Origin: Clostridia bacterium
GTDB lineage: Bacteria; Bacillota; Clostridia; Oscillospirales; CAG-272
Assembly: GCA_017508605.1 (NCBI GenBank)
Contig: JAFVYN010000125.1
Span: forward strand, 1 to 42,759
Length of the DNA stretch: 42,759 nucleotides
Direction: 5' to 3'
Of the stretch, positions 15,642 through 24,095 are shown piece by piece. Under the pieces are notes generated by a model. It saw only the letters and a list, made by a program, of their open reading frames with translations. It ran no database searches and was not told the origin of the DNA. Each line of letters opens with the position of its first letter. Position 1 is the first letter of the stretch. The translations under genes were made by a program, and so were the position numbers.

Positions 15642-15730
15642 ACAACGGTTTCAATGAAAGTGTAACATGATTTTGCTTTCTTGTCAAGAAGAAAGAGCAA
15701 GATCTGTCCTTTTTTCATAGAAACCGTTGT
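15642..15730. repeat. 18-base inverted repeat flanking a promoter
   Basis: Positions 15642-15659 (ACAACGGTTTCAATGAAA) and 15713-15730 (TTTCATAGAAACCGTTGT) are inverted copies with one mismatch. They enclose 53 bases that contain nearly the whole promoter of the exported protein. The geometry fits an invertible promoter. A hairpin with a very long loop is the plain alternative. Confidence 0.85.
15659..15687 (-). promoter_or_regulatory. Promoter of the exported beta-helix protein gene, with palindrome at -35
   Basis: On the minus strand TTGACA (15682-15687), a 17-base spacer and TACACT (15659-15664). The 13-base palindrome TTCTTGTCAAGAA (15678-15690) covers the -35 box and might be an operator. 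Confidence 0.85.
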
Positions 15731-15732
15731 GA

Positions 15733-15996
15733 TCAGTTCTTTTTAAAGAGCCTTTTGAAAAAGCCTTCCTTTTTGCTTTCGGCACTGACGACGTCGGTCA
15801 CGGTGAAGCCTACGGCAGAAACTACAGCCTTGATGCCCTCGGCGTCGAGCATATGCTCGCTTTCGATCAGCGCGGTGGCGCTTTCGTGAGAGACACTTAC
15901 ACTCTTGACAGAAAATTTGTCTTCGATCGCTGCCTTGACCTTGGCGGCGCATTTGGGGCAGTGCATGCCCTCGATCGTAACGGTAATTTTGATCAT
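15733..15996 (-). CDS. HMA-domain metal-binding protein (CopZ-like)
   Basis: An 87-residue heavy-metal-associated domain protein. The metal loop is GMHCPKCAAKV (CxxC at about residues 11-14), followed by the beta-alpha-beta-beta-alpha-beta pattern to about residue 70. A basic C-terminal tail (KKEGFFKRLFKKN) is longer than in classical CopZ. Such proteins carry Cu(I) to CopA-type ATPases, but no copA or csoR is in the window, so the metal and partner are not shown. AAGGAG sits six bases before the ATG at 15996. Its promoter overlaps the end of ylbJ, so it is expressed on its own. Confidence 0.88.
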   Translation of the reverse strand: MIKITVTIEGMHCPKCAAKVKAAIEDKFSVKSVSVSHESATALIESEHMLDAEGIKAVVSAVGFTVTDVVSAESKKEGFFKRLFKKN

Positions 15997-16028
15997 ACAG
16001 ATCTCCTTGTTTTTATTTTTTCGCTTAC

Positions 16029-16057
16029 AGTATAGCACAAAAGGAAAGTTTTGTCAA
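16029..16057 (-). promoter_or_regulatory. SigA-type promoter of the HMA gene, overlapping the ylbJ stop
   Basis: On the minus strand TTGACA (16052-16057), a 17-base spacer and TATACT (16029-16034). The -35 box contains the TGA stop of ylbJ (16054-16056). Confidence 0.85.
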
Positions 16058-16953
16058 AGGATTTTCGAAAAAAAGAGGGTAAAAACAGCCGATAGTGTGC
16101 CGATCACAAGGCGGATGACTGCAGTCTTTACAAAGGGAAGTTTGCCCTCCCAGACCGAAACGGTCTGCATCAGTACCGAGATTCCCGAAAACCCGAGCGC
16201 AAATGCCGCCATGGGAAGTGCGGCTACGGTGGGTGAGCTTGCCAGCATACGGATGGCGGCGGTCGGCTCTAACAAGAGAATGAGGTAGGGATAAAGTGCC
16301 GCAAGAGGCTTTATGATTGAAAGGACGCCCGAAAGGATCGAAAAGAGCGTGACGAATGCCGTCAGGGTCAGCATGGCATGGGCGGCGTTTGTCACGGCGC
16401 TTGTGACGGTGGCAAGAGTGGGCATTTCGTTTTCCGTGAGGGCAAGAGTGTGAGTGCCCGTTTGCCTCGGCTTGAAGAGAAGGGCTGCCACCAGGGAGGC
16501 GAGGGTCTCTGAAAGAAAGATCAGAAGCCCCTTTCCTTCAAAGAGGGGTGACACCGTAAAGAGCAGAAACGCAAGGCTTGCGTTGTTGAAGCAGGCAGAC
16601 AGGTAGGCGGCTTCCTTTTCTGAAAGGGTGCCCCGATCGTATAACCCCTTGGCGGCGATCGCACCCATGGGATAGCCCGAAAATATACCGAGCAGGATGG
16701 CAAAAAGCGATCCTGTCGGGATGCCGAGAATGGGAAGCGGTTTTCCGTTGCCGCAAGGAAACGCCGAAATGATGCCCGATAACACGGCAAAGGGAAAAAG
16801 GGATGGAATCAGCTTTTCGGCGCAAAAGAGAAGGGCGCTGTGAGCATAGACCGAAAGGTATCCTCCTTTGATCAGAAGAAAGACGAAAAAGCCTGCCGAC
16901 AAAAGCCATACAGCCCAAAGGACGAGAGGTGTTTTTTTTGCGGTATGAAGCAT
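16054..16953 (-). CDS. ylbJ: Sporulation integral membrane protein YlbJ
   Basis: A 299-residue polytopic membrane protein of the nucleoside-recognition (Gate) family. In Bacillus subtilis ylbJ belongs to the SigE regulon and is needed for a normal spore. Hydrophobic helices run through the length, and the family stretches FCAEKLIPSLFPF, GIFSGYPMGA and ACFNNASLAFLLF are present. The start at 16953 is set by GGAGG close before ATG; the open frame continues further upstream but without hydrophobic sequence or a ribosome site. It is divergent from yqfC with a 54-base gap, so both may use mother-cell promoters there. Pairing ylbJ with yqfCD differs from the Bacillus arrangement. Confidence 0.88.
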   Translation of the reverse strand: MLHTAKKTPLVLWAVWLLSAGFFVFLLIKGGYLSVYAHSALLFCAEKLIPSLFPFAVLSGIISAFPCGNGKPLPILGIPTGSLFAILLGIFSGYPMGAIAAKGLYDRGTLSEKEAAYLSACFNNASLAFLLFTVSPLFEGKGLLIFLSETLASLVAALLFKPRQTGTHTLALTENEMPTLATVTSAVTNAAHAMLTLTAFVTLFSILSGVLSIIKPLAALYPYLILLLEPTAAIRMLASSPTVAALPMAAFALGFSGISVLMQTVSVWEGKLPFVKTAVIRLVIGTLSAVFTLFFSKIL

Positions 16954-17007
16954 ACAGCCTCCGAATAGATATAAGATAACACAATATAAGAGCCGAGGAG
17001 GAAAAAT

Positions 17008-17268
17008 ATGAATCTGAGATTTCTGAAGCTGCCCATGGATGACGGCAGTCTTTCGGCACCGTTTTCGCTGAGTCTTGCGGGAGACCATGAAATGACACTT
17101 TCTCCCTGCCGCCGCGTGACCTTGTATGAGGAGGACGCGATCTCTTTGGAAACGGCGGGCTGTCGGGTGGCAGTACGGGGAAAGGGGCTCACCCTCACCT
17201 CATACCGAGAGGGTGAGATCTGTATTCGGGGCGTGATCCTTACGCTGTCGGTCGAAAGGAGTCAATAA
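17008..17268 (+). CDS. yqfC: Sporulation protein YqfC (YabP/YqfC family)
   Basis: An 86-residue protein of the YabP/YqfC family, SigE-dependent in Bacillus and always next to yqfD. The RVTLYEEDAISLE strand followed by short beta-strands up to GEICIRGVILTLSV is the family pattern. GAGGAGG precedes the ATG. Its stop overlaps the yqfD start by one base, so translation is coupled. The upstream 54-base gap has GAATAG and CAATATAA about 14 bases apart, vaguely like a SigE promoter, but the match is too weak to claim. Exact role in the spore is not known in the family. Confidence 0.85.
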   Translation: MNLRFLKLPMDDGSLSAPFSLSLAGDHEMTLSPCRRVTLYEEDAISLETAGCRVAVRGKGLTLTSYREGEICIRGVILTLSVERSQ

Positions 17269-18443
17269 TGCTGTACCGTCTTTTTCTGTTTCTCGTCGGT
17301 TACTACCGCATCACTCTGAAGGAGGGACTGAAGGCATCGAATCGCTATCTCAAGGGGAGGCTGGCGGTCTCCTTCTTTTCACGGCTCCCTTCTTCTGAGG
17401 GCAAGGGGGCGGTCTGCTATTGCCCGGGCTATCGGAAAGCCCTGCTGCAAAAACGATTTTTACACGAAGGGCTGACAGCGGAGTTTTCCTCTCTTCGGGG
17501 CTTTCCCGCCTTTCTGTATCGCCATCGACTTCGTGTGGGGGCGCTTCTTGGAATCGTGTTCGGCATTCTTCTGACGGTCTTTTCGGGAGAGTTTATCTGG
17601 CAGATCGAGATCACGGGAAACGAATTGATGACCGATGGCGAGGTACTGACGCTTCTTCGTGACGAGGGTGTGTATGAAGGCGCGTATGCCAAGGATATTG
17701 ACGCGCTTGCCGTTGCCAATCGGATCTTGCAGAAGAGCGATCTTGCCTTTATCGGGGTCAATATCGTGGGTAACCGTGTGGAGGCGGTGGTGCTGGAAGA
17801 AAAACGGGGTGAGGAAGAGAAGAAGGATCCTGCCCCCTCCAACGTGGTGGCAAAGAAGAACGGAGTGATCGTGTCGGTCATTCTCGAATCGGGTGTTTCA
17901 AAGCTTCGCGCGGGGCAGACGGTCTCACAGGGCGAGCTTCTGATCTCGGGTGTGAATGAGCTGAGAAACGGTGGCTACCACTATCAGGCGGCGCGCGGTC
18001 AGGTCTTTGCCGAAACTCTTAACGAGATCACGATACGGCAGAGCCTGATTCGGTATGAAAAACGGTATACGGGGGAGGTTTACGAGGAAAAAAGCATAAT
18101 TTTTTTCAATAAATCGAAAAAAGTTACAAAAGGGAGTAGAAATTTCCCCCTCACTTGTGATAGAATAGAGACAAGGGAACGGATCATGCTGTTTGGAAAG
18201 ATTCCGCTTCCCATCTGGAGTGTTACCGTCAGCTACCGTGCTTTTACGCTTGATGAGACCGTGATGACCGAATCGGAAGCCACCCGTATGCTTCGCCGTA
18301 AGATCATGACGAAGCTTTCGACAGAACCTCTCATTTCCTATCGGGAAGAGGTCACATTGGGCGAGGGTGAGGTGGTCCTGAAGGTAACCTACCGTGCCAT
18401 CGAGGACATTGCCAAGGAGTGTCCTCTTTTTGACCTGCCGTAA
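17268..18443 (+). CDS. yqfD: Sporulation protein YqfD
   Basis: A 391-residue membrane protein of the YqfD family (stage IV sporulation; mother-cell expressed in Bacillus). The N-terminal 90 residues are cytoplasmic (RITLKEGLKASNRYLKG). One transmembrane helix follows at about 91-112, then a large domain outside with WQIEITGNELMTDGE, SNVVAKKNGVIVSV and repeated beta-strands. AAAGGAG precedes the ATG, which shares one base with the yqfC stop. A short AT-rich patch (about 18095-18130) with AAAA and TTTT tracts sits inside the coding region, coding for IIFFNKSKKV. The next gene is phoH, the usual order in Firmicutes. Confidence 0.9.
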   Translation: MLYRLFLFLVGYYRITLKEGLKASNRYLKGRLAVSFFSRLPSSEGKGAVCYCPGYRKALLQKRFLHEGLTAEFSSLRGFPAFLYRHRLRVGALLGIVFGILLTVFSGEFIWQIEITGNELMTDGEVLTLLRDEGVYEGAYAKDIDALAVANRILQKSDLAFIGVNIVGNRVEAVVLEEKRGEEEKKDPAPSNVVAKKNGVIVSVILESGVSKLRAGQTVSQGELLISGVNELRNGGYHYQAARGQVFAETLNEITIRQSLIRYEKRYTGEVYEEKSIIFFNKSKKVTKGSRNFPLTCDRIETRERIMLFGKIPLPIWSVTVSYRAFTLDETVMTESEATRMLRRKIMTKLSTEPLISYREEVTLGEGEVVLKVTYRAIEDIAKECPLFDLP

Positions 18444-18495
18444 TGGGTTGTGCGGCAGTAACCGAATCTTTATGAAGAAAGGTAGGATACAACCG

Positions 18496-19500
18496 ATGAT
18501 TGAAAAAACCTTTTTAACCGATTCCGCCGATCAGGCGATGATGATCTTCGGCGCTTATGACGCCAATCTCTCTTTGATCGAAGACCGTTTTCACGTTAAA
18601 GTCTTTAACCGTGACGGCGTGGTGGTGATATCGGGTGACGAGGTAGGCGTGAAGGGCGCCTATGACAGCCTGAGCTATCTGAAAAAGCTCGCTCTGCTCG
18701 GTGAAGAGCTCACCGCGCAAAAGACCGAATACGTTCTCAACATGGTGGAAGGCGGCGAGGGAGACTCCCTTGACGAAATGGAGAAGGGATGCGTGCTGAT
18801 CACCTCGCGCGGCAAGCCCATCAAGGCAAAGACGGTCGGACAAAAACAGTACGTAGACAAAATACAAAAAAACACCGTGATCTTCGGTGTCGGACCCGCG
18901 GGTACGGGCAAGACCTTTCTTGCCGTTGCCATGGCGGTGTCGGCGCTGAGACGCAAGGAAGTCGCGCGGATCGTTCTGACCCGTCCCGCGGTGGAGGCGG
19001 GCGAAAAGCTCGGCTATCTCCCAGGCGATCTTCAGACCAAGATCGACCCCTATCTCCGTCCCCTGTACGATGCGCTCTTTGAAATGATGGGCGCCGAAGG
19101 ATATGGGCGCAATATGGAGAAGGGCATTATCGAGATCGCGCCCCTTGCGTATATGCGAGGCAGAACGCTTGACGACAGCTTTATCATTCTCGATGAGGCG
19201 CAGAATACCACCTCCGAGCAGATGAAGATGTTCCTGACCCGACTCGGCGTTTCCTCCAAGGCGGTGATCACCGGCGACATCACCCAGACAGACCTGCCCT
19301 TCGGAAAAGAGAGCGGTCTTGTAGAGGCGTTGAAGATCCTCGAGGGCATTGACGATATCGCGATCCACCGCTTTACCGAAAAGGACGTTGTCCGCCACCG
19401 ATTGGTGCAGAAGATCATTATGGCGTATGACAAAGCAGGCAAGGACCGTTCTGCCAAAAGAACGCCGGGCAAGGTCTATCGCAGAAAGGATCAGACATGA
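18496..19500 (+). CDS. PhoH family protein (P-loop ATPase/helicase-like)
   Basis: A 334-residue cytoplasmic P-loop NTPase of the PhoH/PhoL family, linked to RNA metabolism and usually beside ybeY. Residues 1-85 are a KH-like N-terminal domain. Walker A is GPAGTGKT (133-140), and Walker B with DEAQ is FIILDEAQN (233-236). The TRPAVEAGEKLGYLPGD segment is highly conserved in the family. The start at 18496 is preferred for its AAAGGTAGGA site; an in-frame ATG at 18472 has no ribosome site. It overlaps ybeY by four bases (ATGA), which shows translational coupling. Confidence 0.93.
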   Translation: MIEKTFLTDSADQAMMIFGAYDANLSLIEDRFHVKVFNRDGVVVISGDEVGVKGAYDSLSYLKKLALLGEELTAQKTEYVLNMVEGGEGDSLDEMEKGCVLITSRGKPIKAKTVGQKQYVDKIQKNTVIFGVGPAGTGKTFLAVAMAVSALRRKEVARIVLTRPAVEAGEKLGYLPGDLQTKIDPYLRPLYDALFEMMGAEGYGRNMEKGIIEIAPLAYMRGRTLDDSFIILDEAQNTTSEQMKMFLTRLGVSSKAVITGDITQTDLPFGKESGLVEALKILEGIDDIAIHRFTEKDVVRHRLVQKIIMAYDKAGKDRSAKRTPGKVYRRKDQT

Positions 19501-19958
19501 AGCACAGAGTTATTGTTTCCAATGAGCAGGATCGGGTGAAGCTTTCTTTTTCCCTGAAGAGACTGATCCGAAAAGCGATCGTGACCGCCCTTGCCTTTGA
19601 AGAGTTCGATCGCCCCTCCGAGATCTCGGTGACGGTCGTTGATAACGAAGAGATCAGAAAGATTAATGCAGAGCATCGCGGCATTGACCGTGCCACAGAT
19701 GTTTTATCCTTTCCGATGTTTGACGAAGACTTCGATGACGGAGAGGACTGTATTCTCGGCGATATCGTCCTGTCGCTGGAAAAGGCGGTGGAGCAAGCCG
19801 AGGCATACGGTCACAGTCTGAGGCGCGAGGTCGCCTTTTTGAGTGTACATTCGGTACTGCATCTGCTCGGCTATGACCACGAAGAGGGCAAGGCTGAGGA
19901 AAGTGAAATGTTTGACAAGCAAGAGAAGATCCTTGCCATGATGAAATTAACGAGATAA
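19497..19958 (+). CDS. ybeY: Endoribonuclease / rRNA maturation factor YbeY
   Basis: A 153-residue zinc-dependent RNase that matures 16S rRNA and takes part in ribosome quality control. The zinc motif is HSVLHLLGYDH (His118, His122, His128), and the DRATDVLSFP segment is the other family hallmark. Length is normal. It starts inside the phoH stop and is followed by era after 14 bases. Bacillus and many Clostridia have dgkA, cdd or an HD-domain gene in this stretch; these are absent here. Confidence 0.95.
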   Translation: MKHRVIVSNEQDRVKLSFSLKRLIRKAIVTALAFEEFDRPSEISVTVVDNEEIRKINAEHRGIDRATDVLSFPMFDEDFDDGEDCILGDIVLSLEKAVEQAEAYGHSLRREVAFLSVHSVLHLLGYDHEEGKAEESEMFDKQEKILAMMKLTR

Positions 19959-19972
19959 AAGGAAGATAGATT

Positions 19973-20866
19973 ATGAAGAAAACAGGATTTGTTGCCATCG
20001 TCGGAAGACCGAACGTTGGTAAAAGCACGCTTCTCAACGCGATGCTCGGAGAAAAGATTTCGATCGTTTCGAAAAAGCCCCAGACCACCCGTAACCGCAT
20101 CACCGGTATTCTGACCCGTGACGATACGCAGTTTGTTTTTGTGGATACCCCCGGTATGCACAAGCCCAAGACCTCGCTCGGCACGTATATGGTGAAGGCG
20201 ATCAACGGCGCGGTTGCCGACGTGGATGCCGCTATTCTCGTGGCGGATGCCTCGCACAAGCCCGGCGATATCGAGAAAAAGCTCATTGAAAAGATCAAGG
20301 GGCTTGGACTTGAGCTGATCCTTGTGCTGAACAAGACAGACCTCGCAAGCCCCGCGCTGATCGCCGAGACCATTACCGCCTACGCCGAGCTTTCGGAGTA
20401 TGCCGCCGTCATTCCGATGTGTGCCATGAAGAACGATGGAATCGAGATCATTCTGTCAGAAGTCGAAAAGATCCTGCCCGAGGGCGATTTCATCTTTCCC
20501 GAGGATTCTCTGACCGACCAGCCTGAAAGACAGATCGCCTCGGAGGTGATCCGCGAGAAGATCCTTCGCACCTGCGATGATGAGATCCCGCACGGCGTTG
20601 CCGTCGTGATCGAGGAATTCAAGGAAGGCCGCGACGTGGTGAAGATCCGCGCCGAGATCTACTGCGAGAGGGAATCGCACAAGCGCATTCTGATCGGTAA
20701 GAACGGCTCGGCACTCAAAACCATCGGCATGTATGCCCGTGAGGATCTTGAAAAATTCTTTGGCGTGAAGATCTATCTCGATCTTTGGGTCAGAGTCAAG
20801 GAAAACTGGCGTGACCGCCCGAGCGCGGTTTACGATTTCGGCTACAAGCCGAGTGACGAAGACTAA
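19973..20866 (+). CDS. era: GTPase Era
   Basis: A 297-residue GTPase that binds the 3' end of 16S rRNA and assists 30S assembly. G1 is GRPNVGKST (11-19), the G2 threonines lie in KKPQTTRNR, G3 is DTPG (58-61) and G4 is NKTD (120-123). The KH domain occupies about 205-280, with the conserved RILIGKNGSALKTIG. All motifs are intact and the length is typical. It has the same direction as ybeY, which fits the shared role in ribosome maturation. Confidence 0.97.
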   Translation: MKKTGFVAIVGRPNVGKSTLLNAMLGEKISIVSKKPQTTRNRITGILTRDDTQFVFVDTPGMHKPKTSLGTYMVKAINGAVADVDAAILVADASHKPGDIEKKLIEKIKGLGLELILVLNKTDLASPALIAETITAYAELSEYAAVIPMCAMKNDGIEIILSEVEKILPEGDFIFPEDSLTDQPERQIASEVIREKILRTCDDEIPHGVAVVIEEFKEGRDVVKIRAEIYCERESHKRILIGKNGSALKTIGMYAREDLEKFFGVKIYLDLWVRVKENWRDRPSAVYDFGYKPSDED

Positions 20867-20898
20867 AAAAACAGAGAAAAGCGAAAGGGAGGGATATC

Positions 20899-21669
20899 AT
20901 GGCACAGACAACGCTTCGCACAAAGGCGATCGTGCTTCAGGAGGTCGTGTATAAGGACAGCGACAAGATCCTGACCCTTCTGAGCGATACCCTTGGCAAG
21001 ATCTCGGTTCGCTGCCGCGGTGTCCGTGCGCTGAAAAGCCGCCGTTTTGCCTCTTCTCAGCAGTATGTATATTCGGACATGCTGCTTTCGGTCAAAAACG
21101 GGCAGTATGCTCTTGAGGAAGCCGAACCCATTGAAAGCTTTTTTTCCCTGCGGGAGCGCTTTGAGGCGATCGCGCTTGCCAATTATTTTGCCGAGATCCT
21201 CCTTTCGGTCACGGTAGAGGGCGAGCATGACGAAAGTCTTTTGTCGCTCTTTCTGAACTCTCTCTATCTGCTTGCCGAAAAACCCGACGTGCCGTATGAG
21301 AAGATCAAGGCGGTGTTCGAGGTGAGGCTTTCCACCCTTCTCGGATTTATGCCCAATCTTGACGCCTGTGAGGACTGCGGCAGAAGAGACTCTCTCTGCT
21401 GGTTTGATATCGCGGGTGGCTCGGTGATCTGCGAGCGCTGTGCGGGTGCGGGCGGTGAGATCATGGGCGAGCGGATCTTAGTCCCCCTTGACGAGGGTGT
21501 TTTGCCCCTTCTTCGCTATCTGACCCTTGCCGAGGACAAGCGGATCTTTTCCTTCCGCTGTGACGGACGGCTTCTTTCTGAGCTTGTCCGTTTTTCCGAA
21601 AAGTATTTACTGTATCACCTCGGAAGAGGCTTTGATACCTTAACGTTTTATCATTCCGTATACGGTTAA
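20899..21669 (+). CDS. recO: DNA repair protein RecO
   Basis: A 256-residue recombination mediator that helps RecR load RecA on single-stranded DNA coated with SSB. Residues 1-80 form the OB-fold (TKAIVLQEVVYKDSDKILTL). The C-terminal helical part holds a four-Cys zinc site (Cys157, Cys160, Cys178, Cys181). GAAAGGGAGGG precedes the ATG. The gene lies 32 bases after era and 5 bases before mutS2. Confidence 0.95.
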   Translation: MAQTTLRTKAIVLQEVVYKDSDKILTLLSDTLGKISVRCRGVRALKSRRFASSQQYVYSDMLLSVKNGQYALEEAEPIESFFSLRERFEAIALANYFAEILLSVTVEGEHDESLLSLFLNSLYLLAEKPDVPYEKIKAVFEVRLSTLLGFMPNLDACEDCGRRDSLCWFDIAGGSVICERCAGAGGEIMGERILVPLDEGVLPLLRYLTLAEDKRIFSFRCDGRLLSELVRFSEKYLLYHLGRGFDTLTFYHSVYG

Positions 21670-21674
21670 GAATT

Positions 21675-24041
21675 ATGATGGATTTTACAAAAGCAATTAC
21701 AACACTTGAATTTGATAAGATCACCGAGCGGCTGGCTTCTCTTGCCCAGACAGAGGGCGCCAAAGCCCTGGCAAGAAAGCTCGTGCCTTACGGTGATATC
21801 GTCACGGTCTCGAAAAAGCTCAGAGAGACCACCGACGCCAAGGCGATGACAGCCGCCAACGGCTCTCCCTCCTTCGGGGGTATTATCGACGTGACGGCTT
21901 CGGCTGACCGCGCCGCCAAGGGCGCTATGCTTTCGACGAGAGAGCTTCTTGACATCGCCGATCTTCTGAATGTGACAAGCCGACTCGTTGCCTATGCAGG
22001 TGACAAGGGCGCGACGGCAGGCTCGCTTTCGGAGATCTTTTCCCGTCTCATTCCCAACACCCGTGTGGAGAGCGCCATCAAGCGCGCGATCATTTCCGAG
22101 GATATGATCGCGGACGATGCCTCGCCGAAGCTTTATGAGATCCGCCGCTCGATCAAGATCGCCAACAATAAGATCCGTGAGATCCTGCAGCGCTTTATCA
22201 CGGGCGACGGCTACAGCAAGGTGCTTCAGGAGAATATCATCACCCAGAGAAACGGCAGATTCGTGATCCCCGTCAAGGTCGAGCATAAGGGCGAGGTCAA
22301 GGGTCTTGTCCACGATACCTCTTCGTCGGGCGCGACGGTCTTTATTGAGCCGATCGCCGTGGTGGAGCAGAACAACGCCCTGAAGGAGCTTGAGATCGCC
22401 GAAAACAAGGAGATCGAGCGCATTCTGTACGAGCTTTCGGAGGATGTGGCAGCAATCTCCGAGGTTCTGACCTATAACTATCTGAACATCACCGAGCTTG
22501 CCTTTATCTTTGCCAAGGCGGAGCTTTCGTGGTATTATCGCGCGACCTCTCCCGAGCTGACCGAGGATGGAGAGATCTCTCTGATTGCCGCCCGCCATCC
22601 CCTTCTCAACAAGGATACCTGCGTGCCGATCGATATCCGTCTTGGCGGTGAGTTTGACGCTCTGATCATCACGGGTCCCAATACCGGCGGTAAGACCGTC
22701 ACGATGAAGACACTGGGACTTCTTACCCTGATGGCGCAGGCGGGACTTCACATCCCCTGCCGCGATGGTTCTGTGGTGAGGGTGTTTGAATCGGTCCATG
22801 CCGATATCGGCGATGAGCAGTCGATCGAGCAATCGCTTTCAACCTTCTCGGCGCACATGAAAAATATCGTACACATTCTGAAGGAGGCTGACGATAAGAG
22901 CCTTGTGCTGTTTGATGAGCTGGGCGCGGGCACCGATCCCGTTGAGGGGGCGGCGCTTGCCGTTTCGATCATCGAGCGTGTGCGCTCTTACGGAGCCGTT
23001 ACCGCCGCGACCACGCATTATTCCGAAATGAAGGTCTATGCTCTTGAGACCGAGGGCGTATGCAATGCGGCGTGTGAATTCGATATTCATACCCTGGCGC
23101 CTACCTTCCGTCTGATCATCGGTGCGCCCGGTAAATCCAACGCGTTCGCGATCTCGCGCCGTCTCGGTCTTGACGAAGGTGTGATCACCCGCGCGGGAGA
23201 GCTGATCGACAAGGGCAACAAGACCTTTGATCATGTACTGGGCAAGCTGGAAACGGCACGGCAGGAGATCGAGGAAAAGAATGCCGCCCTGGAGCGCATC
23301 AAAAAAGAATATGAGGAAAAGCTCGAAAAGGCAGAGCGTGAAGCCAAGCGCATCCTTGCCGATGCCGAACGCCGTGCCAAAGCGACCGAAGCCCGTGCGC
23401 AGTCCATGCTGGACAGTGCGCGCGCGACGAGTGAATACGTTCTTGCCGAGCTTGACCGTGCCAAAAAGGCGGGCTTCCATTCTCTGGATGAAGCCAAGCA
23501 GAACGTTCGCCGCTCGATCAAGGAAACTGACGATCTTGTCAATCCCGTTGTGGATACACGGGATAAGGGATACGTTTTGCCAAGACCCCTGCGCGCGGGG
23601 GATGAAGTCATCGTCATGACCCTTGACCGCCGCGGAACGCTTCTTGGCGATCCCGATGCCAAAGGCAACGTGACGGTGAAGACCGGACTGATCACCACCA
23701 AGACCAACATCAAGAATCTGAAGCTTTGCGAGGATGCCGAGGTCACTGCCAAGACCGTTGCCAAGACGGTTGCCAAGAGCAATTCGCTTGCCAAGGATTT
23801 CAAGATCGAGATCGACCTGCGCGGTATGACGGGCGAGGAGGCGTGGATGGCTGTCGATCAATATCTCGACAATGCCATTCTCGTCGGCATGCATTCTGTC
23901 AGACTCATTCACGGCAAGGGGACGGGCGCTCTGAAGCGCTATCTCTGGGAGGCTCTCAGGATCGACCGCCGCGTGAGATCCTATCGCATCGGTCAATACG
24001 GTGAGGGCGATGGCGGCGTTACCGTCGTGGAATTGAAATAA
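21675..24041 (+). CDS. mutS2: MutS2 (ATPase/endonuclease, ribosome-rescue factor)
   Basis: A 788-residue MutS2 family protein, known to suppress recombination in some bacteria and, as RqcU in Bacillus, to split collided ribosomes. The core and lever region (about 1-320) has the family repeat of helices. Walker A is GPNTGGKT (334-341), with DELGAGTDPVEGAAL and TTHYSEMK after it. A long coiled coil covers about 515-620. The C-terminal Smr nuclease domain (about 710-788) has DLRGMTGEEAW and HGKGTGALK. There is no clear ribosome site at the two adjacent ATGs (21675, 21678), so translation is probably coupled to recO, which ends five bases before. A strong hairpin starts seven bases after the stop. 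Confidence 0.95.
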   Translation: MMDFTKAITTLEFDKITERLASLAQTEGAKALARKLVPYGDIVTVSKKLRETTDAKAMTAANGSPSFGGIIDVTASADRAAKGAMLSTRELLDIADLLNVTSRLVAYAGDKGATAGSLSEIFSRLIPNTRVESAIKRAIISEDMIADDASPKLYEIRRSIKIANNKIREILQRFITGDGYSKVLQENIITQRNGRFVIPVKVEHKGEVKGLVHDTSSSGATVFIEPIAVVEQNNALKELEIAENKEIERILYELSEDVAAISEVLTYNYLNITELAFIFAKAELSWYYRATSPELTEDGEISLIAARHPLLNKDTCVPIDIRLGGEFDALIITGPNTGGKTVTMKTLGLLTLMAQAGLHIPCRDGSVVRVFESVHADIGDEQSIEQSLSTFSAHMKNIVHILKEADDKSLVLFDELGAGTDPVEGAALAVSIIERVRSYGAVTAATTHYSEMKVYALETEGVCNAACEFDIHTLAPTFRLIIGAPGKSNAFAISRRLGLDEGVITRAGELIDKGNKTFDHVLGKLETARQEIEEKNAALERIKKEYEEKLEKAEREAKRILADAERRAKATEARAQSMLDSARATSEYVLAELDRAKKAGFHSLDEAKQNVRRSIKETDDLVNPVVDTRDKGYVLPRPLRAGDEVIVMTLDRRGTLLGDPDAKGNVTVKTGLITTKTNIKNLKLCEDAEVTAKTVAKTVAKSNSLAKDFKIEIDLRGMTGEEAWMAVDQYLDNAILVGMHSVRLIHGKGTGALKRYLWEALRIDRRVRSYRIGQYGEGDGGVTVVELK

Positions 24042-24047
24042 GGTCAT

Positions 24048-24095
24048 AAATCACCTCTTTCATGGGCAGAATAGCCGATGAAAGAGGTGATTTTT
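24048..24095 (+). promoter_or_regulatory. 16-base hairpin ending mutS2 and burying the next ribosome site
   Basis: AAATCACCTCTTTCAT (24048-24063) pairs perfectly with 24078-24093, and GGC/GCC can extend the stem inside the 14-base loop. A T5 run (24091-24095) directly precedes the ATG of the next gene. The right arm contains AGAGGTGA, that gene's only ribosome site. So the element can act as the mutS2 terminator and, in read-through RNA, hide the start site. Confidence 0.85.

Noticed and set aside
14277..15665. Plus-strand open frame of 462 codons opposite the exported protein gene
   Set aside because: The minus-strand protein has a signal peptide, ribosome site, promoter and terminator; this frame has none.
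18514..19398. Minus-strand open frame of 294 codons inside phoH
   Set aside because: Shadow of the PhoH coding sequence, whose Walker motifs are unambiguous.
22839..24047. Minus-strand open frame of 402 codons inside mutS2
   Set aside because: Antisense shadow of mutS2, no ribosome site, no recognisable domain.
24078..24095. ATG at 24078 as start of the choloylglycine hydrolase family gene
   Set aside because: It would not place Cys at residue 2, which this enzyme class needs as N-terminal nucleophile.
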